From NCBI GenBank assembly GCA_003194525.1, contig NBIV01000389.1, forward strand, positions 1 through 64,000: a DNA stretch of 64,000 bases, read 5' to 3'. The stretch's first letter is position 1, and each line of letters starts with the position of its first letter. The stretch comes from Gracilariopsis chorda (lineage: Eukaryota > Rhodophyta > Florideophyceae > Gracilariales > Gracilariaceae). Shown here piece after piece: positions 34,875 through 47,134 of this stretch. The position numbers and the translations under genes were made by a program. The notes under the pieces are model-generated. The model was not told where the DNA came from, did no database searches, and saw only the letters and a program-made list of their open reading frames with translations.

Positions 34875-36664
34875 GAGAAGAAGGTGACTCCGCTGATGTA
34901 TTATTCGTGGCAGCTTTTCGAGAGACCGACCGAGTTCAGTACGATTCTACGCGGCAAACGACTCTTGCAGCAGTATATGGTTGACCAGTTCTGCAAGGTT
35001 GAGTCGGAGCGTTTGTCTTACTTGCGACACAACCAGGACAGACTTCGAGCTGCGGACTATACATCCCTGCGGGAGAGCCTGGGTGACTCTCTGCTGGGCG
35101 TGGATGAGGCCGATGCTGTTCGCGCTGGACGACTGTTCGTGTTGCCATCCACATTTGTAGGAGGTGACCGATACATGAGACAGCAAATGCACGACATCAT
35201 CGCCATATCCAACACCATTGGGCACCCCGATATCTTTCTCACGATGACGTGCAATCCGAACTGGCCTGAGATCACCAGGGCACTGTTCGATGGTCAGCGC
35301 GCTCTCGATCGACCTGATCTTGTGCTCGAGTGTTTCGTCTCAAGATGAAAGCCTTGATGTCGTTTGTCATTGATGAAACAGTTCTTTGGAGCCGTTTCTT
35401 GCTCACGTGCGGGTAATCGAGTTTCCAAAAGCGAGGCCTGCCGCACGCGCAAATTATCTTCTTCCTCAACGAAGATGCAAAGCAGCAGCTCCGAGACCCT
35501 GCTCACATTGACGAGCTCATCTCAGCTGAGATTCCTCCTCCTTCCGACTCCATCTTCCAAGAGTTGGTGCTCAAGCAAATGATTCACAATCTGTGCGGTG
35601 CAGGCAACCGGTCAGCGCTGTGCATGCGCGAGCTGACATGCTTGAAGCACTTTCCGAAGCCGTTTCGCTCCGAAACTGCACGGCCTTGAGAATGAGTATT
35701 ACATCAGCTACAGAAGACGCGCTCCTTCCGAGGGCGGGGTGTCTGTGGAAAGAAGCTGCAGGGTCGGCCATCGACCAGCGCGTAGTGACGTTGGACAATT
35801 CGTGGGTGGTTCCACATTGCCCAGAGCTTCTCCGCCGGTTTGCATGCCACATCAACGTTGAGCTATGCGTATCGCGACTTGGCGGTATCAAGTGACCTCT
35901 TCAAGTATGTGTGCAAGGGTCCCGACAGAGTCACTATGGAGATTGTAGATGAGAACGGACGCCATGACGAGATCCAGAACTTCCAGGACGCACGGTATGT
36001 GTCAGCCTCCGAAGCAGTGTGGCGGTTGCTTGCGTTCGAACATTGTCGATCGCAATCCACCCGTCGTGTGGCTTGAAGTATACTTGGAAGATCACCATAC
36101 GGTGTTCTTCCAGGAAGGCGACGAGCACTCTGCTGCTAACAGAGAGCGGGCAGGAACCAAGCTGACTGAGTGGTTTGTGGCGAACCAAAAGTACCCCGGT
36201 GCACAGCATATCCCTTATGCCCAGTTCCCGAGGTTCTTTACTTGGAACAAATCAACCAAATGCTGGAAGCCGCGTGCATGTCTCCGACGTCGTTCGGTGT
36301 CTCGAAGCCAGCCCACCTCCTCCTCAGCGCCACTGCAGCAGCCGATCTATACGACTTCACTGGCAGCGGTGCGCATGTAGTTGGGCGCATTTACACTGCC
36401 AGTCCACGAGAGGGAGAGCGGTACTACCTCCGCTTACTCTTGACCCACACAGCGGGTGCTACTTCCTTTCAGCACCTCCGCAACGTGGATGGTCAGCAGT
36501 GTGGTAGCTTCAGGGAGGCCTGCCTCAAGATGGGACCTCTCGCCGACGACAGCGAGTGGAGACGGGCACTACGCGAGTCCTTTCGCTCCTCATTTGTTCC
36601 GCTCTCTCATTTGTTTGCCACCATATTGCTCTAATGCGAGCCGTCGGACCCCCGTTCTCTGTGA
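34875..36664 (+). pseudogene. RepHel segment B, Rep nuclease (unit 6)
   Basis: Motif 1 is in frame 34884-35348; a lost T near 35321 and inserted A and T near 35379-35428 break the HUH neighbourhood (HAQ codons still readable). KYLFKY is interrupted by an inserted G (AAGTGACCTC near 35893). The last part, 36170-36634, is clean, keeps Tyr at VGRIYTAS and stops at TAA 36632-36634. Shared TGA 36662-36664. Confidence 0.78.
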
Positions 36665-38387
36665 GAGCAGCATCTATCGATGTTCCTGCAGGATATACGC
36701 GCTCGAGATCGCGGCATGATGCACGCACTGGCCGACGACGAAAGAGCCAGCTCTTACGTTCTCTTAGAATTGCAAAAGGCATTGCAAGAAATGGGTGGCC
36801 CACTGGCGTCTCTGTCATCGTACGGTCTTCCGACACCCATTGCAGGACCTACCGGAATTGCGCGCTCCAACTCGGTCTCCGCAGCAAATCCAGTCAGAGC
36901 TGAACGACACTGTGCAAGCTGCACTCCCTCTCTTCAATGAGCGTCAGCGTCTGGCGTTCAATACCGTCGTGGGTGCCATCCTTCCTGGCGTGTCCGCGGA
37001 GAGCTTGCAGGGTCTTGGTGTCCTTGTACGCCAACGCAGCCAACCACTCACGTCTTCTACTGGATGCTCCGGGTGGAACCGGCAAGACCTTCCTCTGCAA
37101 GGCAATCCAGGCCACGTTACGCCTTCGTGGCAAGTCCGTCCTTACGGTAGCCACGTCTGCTGTAGCAGCATACTGCTTGAGGGCGGTCGGACGGCCCACT
37201 CCGTGTTCAGGATTCCCATCCCAGCCACCGCTGAGAGCACGTGCAACATCCCGGTCACCTCGCACCTGGCCACTCGGATGAAGAACGTCGACCTCATTAT
37301 CTGGGACGAGATCGTAATGTGTCACCGCTTCTGCGTCGAAGCCGTAGACCGCACTCTCCGTGACATAACGCGCTCGCAGCTCCTCTTTGGAGGCAAGTTC
37401 GTATTGCTTTCTGGCGACTTTCGGCAGATCCTTGCCGTTGCTCGTGGCGGCTTTCGATCAGTGAGCGTCAACGCATGCATCAAACGCTCAAGTCTCTTTT
37501 CCCACTTTCGCACCTTGAGATTGACTGAGGACATGCGCCTTTCTGCGCTCCGTCGAGACCCCACAGCCACACAGGGGGCATTGCAGTTTCTAAACACGCT
37601 GTTGCAGATTGGAGAGGGCAGACTGCCAGGCACTGTCCCGCCATAGCACCCCTTCACCCTGCCAGAGTCCGTAAAATGTGTGGAGTCGTTCCGCACCATG
37701 GTCCGTAACGTCTTTCATGGTATCGCTCAAAGGTACATAGATGCAGATTGGCTAACGTCAACGGTGATTATAACCGCACGAAACTATCGCCTACCAGAGC
37801 TTAACGACTACGTAGGCCACATGATACCTGGCGCGTATCGCACGTACCTGAGTGCGGACAAGGTGATCGACGACGACGGTGCTGCGCTGCAGTACCCTGT
37901 CGAGATGCTCAACACTCTGACTGCCGGGTCAGCGCTGCCCGACCACTGCCTCAAACTCAAAAAGGGCTTTGTGGTTATGCTCCTTCGCAACTTGGATCCC
38001 TCAAACGGCCACGTCAATGGTGCCATCTATACCGTAGAAGACATGCAAAGCAACGTACTGTTCCTTCGACTCGCTTCTGGAGTAAATCGTGGCAACGCAC
38101 TATGCCTGCCGCGCATGCCCTGTGGACCTGGAGACAACAACTTTCCGGTTCCCAACTTCACTCGCACCCAGTTCCCAGTACGTGTTTGTTTTGCCATCAC
38201 TACCAATAAGGCACAGGGTCAGTCGTATACTGGTCGCGTCGGACTGGATTTGCGTGATGGCTGTTTCACCCATGGCCAGCTGTACGTCGATTTTTCTTGG
38301 ACCACCAACCCGTCCAACATCGTGGCCTGTCTCCCTGCCGGTAGCACCTCTACCATTAATGTAGTGTACCCCGAAGTTCTTTCGTAG
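36665..38387 (+). pseudogene. RepHel segment C, helicase (unit 6)
   Basis: Three small indels near 36840 (inserted T), 37061 (lost T) and 37170 (lost C) scramble the region around Walker A; from there to the end it is clean. Subtype B signs: CTGTTGCAG near 37600, GGTGATT near 37763, ACCATTAATG near 38352. Motif V AQGQ, motif VI SWTT. Shared TAG 37644-37646; final TAG 38385-38387. Confidence 0.82.
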
Positions 38388-39621
38388 AGGAACTTGATAG
38401 CTTTAAGTAAACCTCTTCTTTTTTCTTTCATTTTTTCTTTTCTTCTCCCTTCTCCCTCCCCAAAAATACTTGCATTCTACAAACCGACTACCCAAAACAC
38501 GCTAGCTAAATACTCCTTTCACTCTATTGCTTCTTTTACTCCTCAACGCGTGCGAAGCACGCAATGGAGCCACTTGTCCCCCTTACTAAAGACAATGATT
38601 GTCCGTCTGTGTGTCTGTGTGTCAGCTAACGCCCACTCATTGGCCGCAAAATCGAGAAGGAGGCTGCCAAGTGGAAACGTGGCATTTTATGCGCTCCAAG
38701 AGGCATCTTGCACCGCATAATGCGACACGTTGCCACCTGGCGCCTTTTGCACGCCATCTTGCACCGCATAATGCGACACGTTTCCACCTGGCGCCTTCTG
38801 CACGCCACAGTAGCCTAGCCGTTTCACCAAAGTAGCCCACCCGTTACACTACAGTAACCGAGCCGTTGCAGTGCAGTGCACATGACCGTTTTAATTAATA
38901 TTTTTCAACGGTCATGTGCACCAATCACATTGCACGCTATACAAAAGCGTGCAAAGCACTCGCCCACTGAACACTCGCGTTCTCCTCGCTGTGGTTAACC
39001 TACGGTGTGGGTTCTAGCACTCTGGGCGAGTCAGGACGTCTGAAAAAGGTACGCTGGCGGTACCGGCGGGATCTGTTAAGTTTAACTTTCTCACCAAACA
39101 ACGCGTTCGTCATCCAGATTTAATTGGTTCGGCAACTATTTCTGGGTGGCGTTCACGTGAGGTACGATAGCTCCCCACAAAACGTGCATTGCGTGGAAGG
39201 AGTAGCCTTGAAGAGTCTAGAAAGGGGACAACAGAGTAGGAGTCGAGCAACAGCGGCTCTGTCTGGATCTAAGGAACTGTTAAAGGGAAACGGTCTTCGG
39301 ACTAAAGTACGTCCAGCACAGAGTTGCCTAGCGATTTTGGGATTGTAAATCTCGCAGTCCTGGCAGACTCTCCAGGCACGACCCCCTGTTTACTCTGTAC
39401 AGGTCAGTTCCCATCTAGGCGGTTTCTTTGTGGTCAAGATATTCTATCTTCGCTGCAACGATCCAAAACTTCGGTGCTAGGTGCATAAAAAGGGTTTGGC
39501 AGCCCGTAGCACAATTGTTCTCGACTATATCCTTTTTTTTCTTTTTTCTTTCTTTTCTTTTTTTGCTTTGCCAGTCTTTGGACAGTTTTTCTTTTTTGTG
39601 GTCTGCGTGAGATCTTTTACA

Positions 39622-41002
39622 ATGCCTCCAATTCAGCCCAGTGCCTCAGGAGATGCCACATGTGAGCAGAACCGTCAACGTACTGCTGCAAGACGTCGAG
39701 CAGAGTCCAGTGAGCAACAGGCAGAGAGGAGACGTCGTAATAGAGAGCAAGCAGCCATACGGAGGGCAAATAAAACTGAGGAACAGCGTGAAGCACGAAG
39801 AACAGCTGATAGGGAACGTGCGCGAAGACGAAGGGCTAGAGCGTCCGCCGCGCACACTGATGACGTTCGTGAGGCCAACCGTACAGCCACTGCTTCGGCA
39901 CGAGCTTCAGAGACGCCAGATAATCGCGCAAATCGTCAGGCAAACGATCGTGACGCCCATCGTGCTGCAAGGCAACAGGATGACCCCGCTGCTGAACATT
40001 CTCGCCGTCACTCTGAAAGAACATCTAGACAGGCATCACGAGAGCTCGAGAGCACAGCTGATCGACAACAGCGTCTTGAATCTCAGCGCGAGAGCCAAAA
40101 TGTGGCCGCCGATTGTTTGACTGGATGATGTCGACGACAGCGGCTACATGGACCTCAGTCTCATGAATGTAGAGTGCCGCTTTTGCAAGGCACTGCATTT
40201 CAAAGAGGAAAGGGTTGTGAGCAGCTCCCGCTCGCAACCTCTTTTCTCGCAGTGCTGCGCAAAGGGGCATCTCAGCTTCCCTGCGCTTCTGGAGCCTCCA
40301 CCTCTTCTTCGCCAACTACTGACTGCAACTGGGCCCCGAGAGAACCACTTTCGTGCTGAGATCCGTGCCTACAACACAGTTATGTCTATGGCGTCCGTCA
40401 AGGCAAACTGGGTGAGCCGTGGTTTAGGAGACTCTACCCTCAATACTACGATCACCATGCAGGGACAGATCTATCACTACATGGGTCCGCTCATTCCCGC
40501 TCAGGGTGTCCAGCCCGCATTTCTGTGTGTGTACATCCATGACACAGACTATGACGCGCAGTCTGCGAGGCGAGCGGGGTTGCTGCCCCGCCTCCAACCA
40601 GAACTGCTGTCTCAGTTGGCTGCCATGCTGCACACAGGCAATCCATACGTGCAGACATTCTGCAGCCTGCGCGAGTGGGCTATCACCGATACGCCAGCAA
40701 ATACGTATCAGATGGTGATCCATGCTGATAGACGACCCCGCGGCGAGCATGTTCGTCGCTACAACGGGCCCGAGGCGTCGCAAGTAGCCGCCATCATTCC
40801 AGGGAATGATGACGGCGAGATTGAGACGCGCGATATTGTTGTGCGTAGGCGTGGAGAGCTGACTGTAAATGGTGATGAGGTGCTGGACACTATCCCCGTC
40901 AGTCACAGATCGTACGATCCCTTGAGCTACGTTCTTTTGTTCCCATGTTGCCAGGACGGATGGCACCCTGACATGAGGTATTGCTCACCAAACGCCTCGT
41001 GA
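39622..41002 (+). pseudogene. RepHel segment A (unit 7)
   Basis: Open from ATG 39622 until a lost C near 40105 (GTGGCCGCC) moves the frame into TGA 40126-40128. A second lost C in GACTGGATG (near 40122) means the original frame is not recovered. The rest, with CRFC and SQCCAKGH, is open 40148-41002. Shared TGA 41000-41002. Confidence 0.82.
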
Positions 41003-42787
41003 GAGAAGAAGGTGACTCCGCTGATGTATTATTCGTGGCAGCTTTTCGAGAGACCGACCGAGTTCAGTACGATTCTACGCGGCAAACGACTCTTGCAGCA
41101 GTATATGGTTGACCAGTTCTGCAAGGTTGAGTCGGAGCGTTTGTCTTACTTGCGACACAACCAGGACAGACTTCGAGCTGCGGACTATACATCCCTGCGG
41201 GAGAGCCTGGGTGACTCTCTGCTGGGCGTGGATGAGGCCGATGCTGTTCGCGCTGGACGACTGTTCGTGTTGCCATCCACATTTGTAGGAGGTGACCGAT
41301 ACATGAGACAGCAAATGCACGACATCATCGCCATATCCAACACCATTGGGCACCCCGATATCTTTCTCACGATGACGTGCAATCCGAACTGGCCTGAGAT
41401 CACCAGGGCACTGTTCGATGGTCAGCGCGCTCTCGATCGACCTGATCTTTGTGCTCGAGTGTTTCGTCTCAAGATGAAAGCCTTGATGTCGTTTGTCATT
41501 GATGAACAGTTCTTTGGAGCCGTTCTTGCTCACGTGCGGGTAATCGAGTTCCAAAAGCGAGGCCTGCCGCACGCGCAAATTATCTTCTTCCTCAACGAAG
41601 ATGCAAAGCAGCAGCTCCGAGACCCTGCTCACATTGACGAGCTCATCTCAGCTGAGATTCCTCCTCCTTCCGACTCCATCTTCCAAGAGTTGGTGCTCAA
41701 GCAAATGATTCACAATCTGTGCGGTGCAGGCAACCGGTCAGCGCTGTGCATGCGCGAGCTGACATGCTTGAAGCACTTTCCGAAGCCGTTTCGCTCCGAA
41801 ACTGCACGGCTTGAGAATGAGTATTACATCAGCTACAGAAGACGCGCTCCTTCCGAGGGCGGGGTGTCTGTGGAAAGAAGCTGCAGGGTCGGCCATCGAC
41901 CAGCGCGTAGTGACGTTGGACAATTCGTGGGTGGTTCCACATTGCCAGAGCTTCTCCGCCGGTTTGCATGCCACATCAACGTTGAGCTATGCGTATCGCG
42001 ACTTGGCGGTATCAAGTACCTCTTCAAGTATGTGTGCAAGGGTCCCGACAGAGTCACTATGGAGATTGTAGATGAGAACGGACGCCATGACGAGATCCAG
42101 AACTTCCAGGACGCACGGTATGTGTCAGCCTCCGAAGCAGTGTGGCGGTTGCTTGCGTTCGACATTGTCGATCGCAATCCACCCGTCGTGTGGCTTGAAG
42201 TATACTTGGAAGATCACCATACGGTGTTCTTCCAGGAAGGCGACGAGCACTCTGCTGCTAACAGAGAGCGGGCAGGAACCAAGCTGACTGAGTGGTTTGT
42301 GGCCAACCAAAAGTACCCCGGTGCACAGCATATCCCTTATGCCCAGTTCCCGAGGTTCTTTACTTGGAACAAATCAAACAAATGCTGGAAGCCGCGTGCA
42401 TGTCTCCGACGTCGTTCGGTGTCTCGAAGCCAGCCCACCTCCTCCTCAGCGGCCACTGCAGCAGCCGATCTATACGACTTCACTGGCAGTGGTGGGCATG
42501 TAGTTGGGCGCATTTAGACTGCCAGTCCACGAGAGGGAGAGCGGTACTACCTCCGCTTACTCTTGACCCACACAGCGGGTGCTACTTCCTTTCAGCACCT
42601 CCGCAACGTGGATGGTCAGCAGTGTGGTAGCTTCAGGGAGGCCTGCCTCAAGATGGGACCTCTCGCCGACGACAGCGAGTGGAGACGGGCACTACGCGAG
42701 TCCTTTCGCTCCTCATTTGTTCCGCTCTCTCATTTGTTTGCCACCATATTGCTCTAATGCGAGCCGTCGGACCCCCGTTCTCTGTGA
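41003..42787 (+). pseudogene. RepHel segment B, Rep nuclease, halves fused by a 1-bp loss (unit 7)
   Basis: This is the only clean-looking copy in which motif 1, HAQ and KYLFKYVCKG fall in one open frame (41012-42517, 501 codons). A C is missing in ACATTGCCAGAGC near 41946, which offsets the ancestral shift. About 30 residues before 41946 are still read out of register, so the domain is not truly restored. TAG 42515-42517, TAA 42755-42757, shared TGA 42785-42787. Confidence 0.83.
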
Positions 42788-44512
42788 GAGCAGCATCTAT
42801 CGATGTTCCTGCAGGATATACGCGCTCGAGATCGCGGCATGATGCACGCACTGGCCGACGACGAAAGAGCCAGCTCTTACGTTCTCTTAGAATTGCAAAA
42901 GGCATTGCAAGAAATGGGTGGCCCACTGGCGTCTCTGTCATCGTACGGTCTTCCGACACCCATTCAGGACCTACCGGAATTGCGCGCTCCAACTCGGTCT
43001 CCGCAGCAAATCCAGTCAGAGCTGAACGACACTGTGCAAGCTGCACTCCCTCTCTTCAATGAGCGTCAGCGTCTGGCGTTCAATACCGTCGTGGGTGCCA
43101 TCCTTCCTGGCGTGTCCGCGGAGAGCTTGCAGGGTCTTGGTGGTCCTTGTACGCCAACGCAGCCAACCACTCACGTCTTCTACTTGGATGCTCCGGGTGG
43201 AACCGGCAAGACCTTCCTCTGCAAGGCAATCCAGGCCACGTTACTCCTTCGTGGCAAGTCCGTCCTTACGGTAGCCACGTCTGCTGTAGCAGCCATACTG
43301 CTTGAGGGCGGTCGGACGGCCCACTCCGTGTTCAGGATTCCCATCCCAGCCACCGCTGAGAGCACGTGCAACATCCCGGTCACCTCGCACCTGGCCACTC
43401 GGATGAAGAACGTCGACCTCATTATCTGGGACGAGATCGTAATGTGTCACCGCTTCTGCGTCGAAGCCGTAGACCGCACTCTCCGTGACATAACGCGCTC
43501 GCAGCTCCTCTTTGGAGGCAAGTTCGTATTGCTTTCTGGCGACTTTCGGCAGATCCTTGCCGTTGCTCGTGGCGGCTTTCGATCAGTGAGCGTCAACGCA
43601 TGCATCAAACGCTCAAGTCTCTTTTCCCACTTTCGCACCTTGAGATTGACTGAGGACATGCGCCTTTCTGCGCTCCGTCGAGACTCCACAGCCACACAGG
43701 GGGCACTGCAGTTTCTAAACACGCTCTTGCAGATTGGAGAGGGCAGACTGCCAGGCACTGTCCCGCCATAGCACCCCTTCACCCTGCCAGAGTCCGTAAA
43801 ATGTGTGGAGTCGTTCCGCACCATGGTCCGTAACGTCTTTCATGGTATCGCTCAAAGGTACATAGATGCAGATTGGCTAACGTCAACGTTGATTATAACC
43901 GCACGAAACTATCGCCTACCAGAGCTTAACGACTACGTAGGCCACATGATACCTGGCGCGTATCGCACGTACCTGAGTGCGGACAAGGTGATCGACGACG
44001 ACGGTGCTGCGCTGCAGTACCCTGTCGAGATGCTCAACACTCTGACTGCCGGGTCAGCGCTGCCCGACCACTGCCTCAAACTCAAAAAGGGCTTTGTGGT
44101 TATGCTCCTTCGCAACTTGGATCCCTCAAACGGCCACGTCAATGGTGCCATCTATACCGTAGAAGACATGCAAAGCAACGTACTGTTCCTTCGACTCGCT
44201 TCTGGAGTAAATCGTGGCAACGCACTATGCCTGCCGCGCATGCCCTGTGGACCTGGAGACAACAACTTTCCGGTTCCCAACTTCACTCGCACCCAGTTCC
44301 CAGTACGTGTTTGTTTTGCCATCACTACCAATAAGGCACAGTGTCAGTCGTATACTGGTCGCGTCGGACTGGATTTGCGTGATGGCTGTTTCACCCATGG
44401 CCAGCTGTACGTCGATTTTTCTTGGACCACCAACCCGTCCAACATCGTGGCCTGTCTCCCTGCCGGTAGCACCTCTACCAATAATGTAGTGTACCCCGAA
44501 GTTCTTTCGTAG
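42788..44512 (+). pseudogene. RepHel segment C, helicase (unit 7)
   Basis: Clean. It carries Leu for Arg after Walker A (ATLLLRGK), a change shared only with units 9 and 10, plus RRDSTATQ and motif V Cys (AQCQ) shared with units 2, 9 and 10. Shared TAG 43769-43771; final TAG 44510-44512. Confidence 0.86.
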
Positions 44513-45751
44513 AGGAACTTGATAGCTTTAAGTAAACCTCTTCTTTTTTCTTTCATTTTTTCTTTTCTTCTCCCTTCTCCCTCCCCAAAAATACTTGCAT
44601 TCTACAAACCGACTACCCAAAACACGCTAGCTAAATACTCCTTTCACTCTATTGCTTCTTTTACTCCTCAACGCGTGCGAAGCACGCAATGGAGCCACTT
44701 GTCCCCCCTTACTAAAGACAATGATTGTCCGTCTGTGTGTCTGTGTGTCAGCTAACGCCCACTCATTGGCCGCAAAATCGAGAAGGAGGCTGCCAAGTGG
44801 AAACGTGGCATTTTATGCGCTCCAAGAGGCATCTTGCACCGCATAATGCGACACGTTGCCACCTGGCGCCTTTTGCACGCCATCTTGCACCGCATAATGC
44901 GACACGTTTCCACCTGGCGCCTTCTGCACGCCACAGTAGCCTAGCCGTTTCACCAAAGTAGCCCACCCGTTACACTACAGTAACCGAGCCGTTGCAGTGC
45001 AGTGCACATGACCGTTTTAATTAATATTTTTCAACGGTCATGTGCACCAATCACATTGCACGCTATACAAAAGCGTGCAAAGCACTCGCCCACTGAACAC
45101 TCGCGTTCTCCTTCGCTGTGGTTAACCTACGGTGTGGGTTCTAGCACTCTGGGCGAGTCAGGACGTCTGAAAAAGGTACGCTGGCGGTACCGGCGGGATC
45201 TGTTAAGTTTAACTTTCTCACCAAACAACGCGTTCGTCATCCAGATTTAATTGGTTCGGCAACTATTTCTGGGTGGCGTTCACGTGAGGTACGATAGCTC
45301 CCCACAAAACGTGCATTGCGTGGAAGGAGTAGCCCTTGAAGAGTCTAGAAAGGGGACAACAGAGTAGGAGTCGAGCAACAGCGGCTCTGTCTGGATCTAA
45401 GGAACTGTTAAAGGGAAACGGTCTTCGGACTAAAGTACGTCCAGCACAGAGTTGCCTAGCGATTTTGGGATTGTAAATCTCGCAGTCCTGGCAGACTCTC
45501 CAGGCACGACCCCCTGTTTACTCTGTACAGGTCAGTTCCCAATCTAGGCGGTTTCTTTGTGGTCAAGATATTCTATCTTCGCTGCAACGATCCAAAACTT
45601 CGGTGCTAGGTGCATAAAAGGGTTTGGCAGCCCGTAGCACAATTGTTCTCGACTATATCCTTTTTTTTTTCTTTTTTCTTTCTTTTCTTTTTTTGCTTTG
45701 CCAGTCTTTGGACAGTTTTTCTTTTTTGTGGTCTGCGTGAGATCTTTTACA

Positions 45752-47134
45752 ATGCCTCCAATTCAGCCCAGTGCCTCAGGAGATGCCACATGTGAGCAGA
45801 ACCGTCAACGTACTGCTGCAAGACGTCGAGCAGAGTCCAGTGAGCAACAGGCAGAGAGGAGACGTCGTAATAGAGAGCAAGCAGCCATACGGAGGGCAAA
45901 TAAAACTGAGGAACAGCGTGAAGCACGAAGAACAGCTGATAGGGAACGTGCGCGAAGACGAAGGGCTAGAGCGTCCGCCGCGCACACTGATGACGTTCGT
46001 GAGGCCAACCGTACAGCCACTGCTTCGGCACGAGCTTCAGAGACGCCAGATAATCGCGCAAATCGTCAGGCAAACGATCGTGACGCCCATCGTGCTGCAA
46101 GGCAACAGGATGACCCCGCTGCTGAACATTCTCGCCGTCACTCTGAAAGAACATCTAGACAGGCATCACGAGAGCTCGAGAGCACAGCTGATCGACAACA
46201 GCGTCTTGAATCTCAGCGCGAGAGCCAAAATGTGGCCCGCCGATTGTTTGACTCGGATGATGTCGACGACAGCGGCTACATGGACCTCAGTCTCATGAAT
46301 GTAGAGTGCCGCTTTTGCAAGGCACTGCATTTCAAAGAGGAAAGGGTTGTGAGCAGCTCCCGCTCGCAACCTCTTTTCTCGCAGTGCTGCGCAAAGGGGC
46401 ATCTCAGCTTCCCTGCGCTTCTGGAGCCTCCACCTCTTCTTCGCCAACTACTGACTGCAACTGGGCCCCGAGAGAACCACTTTCGTGCTGAGATCCGTGC
46501 CTACAACACAGTTATGTCTATGGCGTCCGTCAAGGCAAACTGGGTGAGCCGTGGTTTAGGAGACTCTACCCTCAATACTACGATCACCATGCAGGGACAG
46601 ATCTATCACTACATGGGTCCGCTCATTCCCGCTCAGGGTGTCCAGCCCGCATTTCTGTGTGTGTACATCCATGACACAGACTATGACGCGCAGTCTGCGA
46701 GGCGAGCGGGGTTGCTGCCCCGCCTCCAACCAGAACTGCTGTCTCAGTTGGCTGCCATGCTGCACACAGGCAATCCATACGTGCAGACATTCTGCAGCCT
46801 GCGCGAGTGGGCTATCACCGATACGCCAGCAAATACGTATCAGATGGTGATCCATGCTGATAGACGACCCCGCGGCGAGCATGTTCGTCGCTACAACGGG
46901 CCCGAGGCGTCGCAAGTAGCCGCCATCATTCCAGGGAATGATGACGGCGAGATTGAGACGCGCGATATTGTTGTGCGTAGGCGTGGAGAGCTGACTGTAA
47001 ATGGTGATGAGGTGCTGGACACTATCCCCGTCAGTCACAGATCGTACGATCCCTTGAGCTACGTTCTTTTGTTCCCATGTTGCCAGGACGGATGGCACCC
47101 TGACATGAGGTATTGCTCACCAAACGCCTCGTGA
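45752..47134 (+). pseudogene. RepHel segment A (unit 8)
   Basis: 460 uninterrupted codons from ATG to TGA 47132-47134. The Cys/His cluster is in its fullest form: Cys186 and Cys189 (CRFC), His193, Cys212, Cys213 and His217, consistent with a zinc-binding element, as expected for Helitron N-termini. The RARASAAHTDDVREAN region closes the Arg-rich part. On its own the product would be an Arg-rich protein without the nuclease core; I see no evidence that it is selected for that. Confidence 0.86.

Larger units (their letters stand above)
32409..38576 (+). mobile_element. Helitron unit 6, complete (6168 bp, insertion-rich first half)
   Basis: Leader 32409-33481, RepHel remnant 33482-38387, tail 38388-38576. 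The longest unit: from about 32634 it carries many one-base insertions (CTGCAGCGCC, GCACGATGACC, TGAAAAAAAGTAACGC), including inside the 46-bp hairpin. It becomes clean again after about 37170. Subtype B. Confidence 0.9.
38577..44701 (+). mobile_element. Helitron unit 7, complete (6125 bp)
   Basis: Leader 38577-39621, RepHel remnant 39622-44512, tail 44513-44701. It has a few isolated one-base gaps (TCTCCTCGCTG, GTAGCCTTGAAG, TTCCCATCTAGG) and is clean after 41946. Subtype A. Confidence 0.93.
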
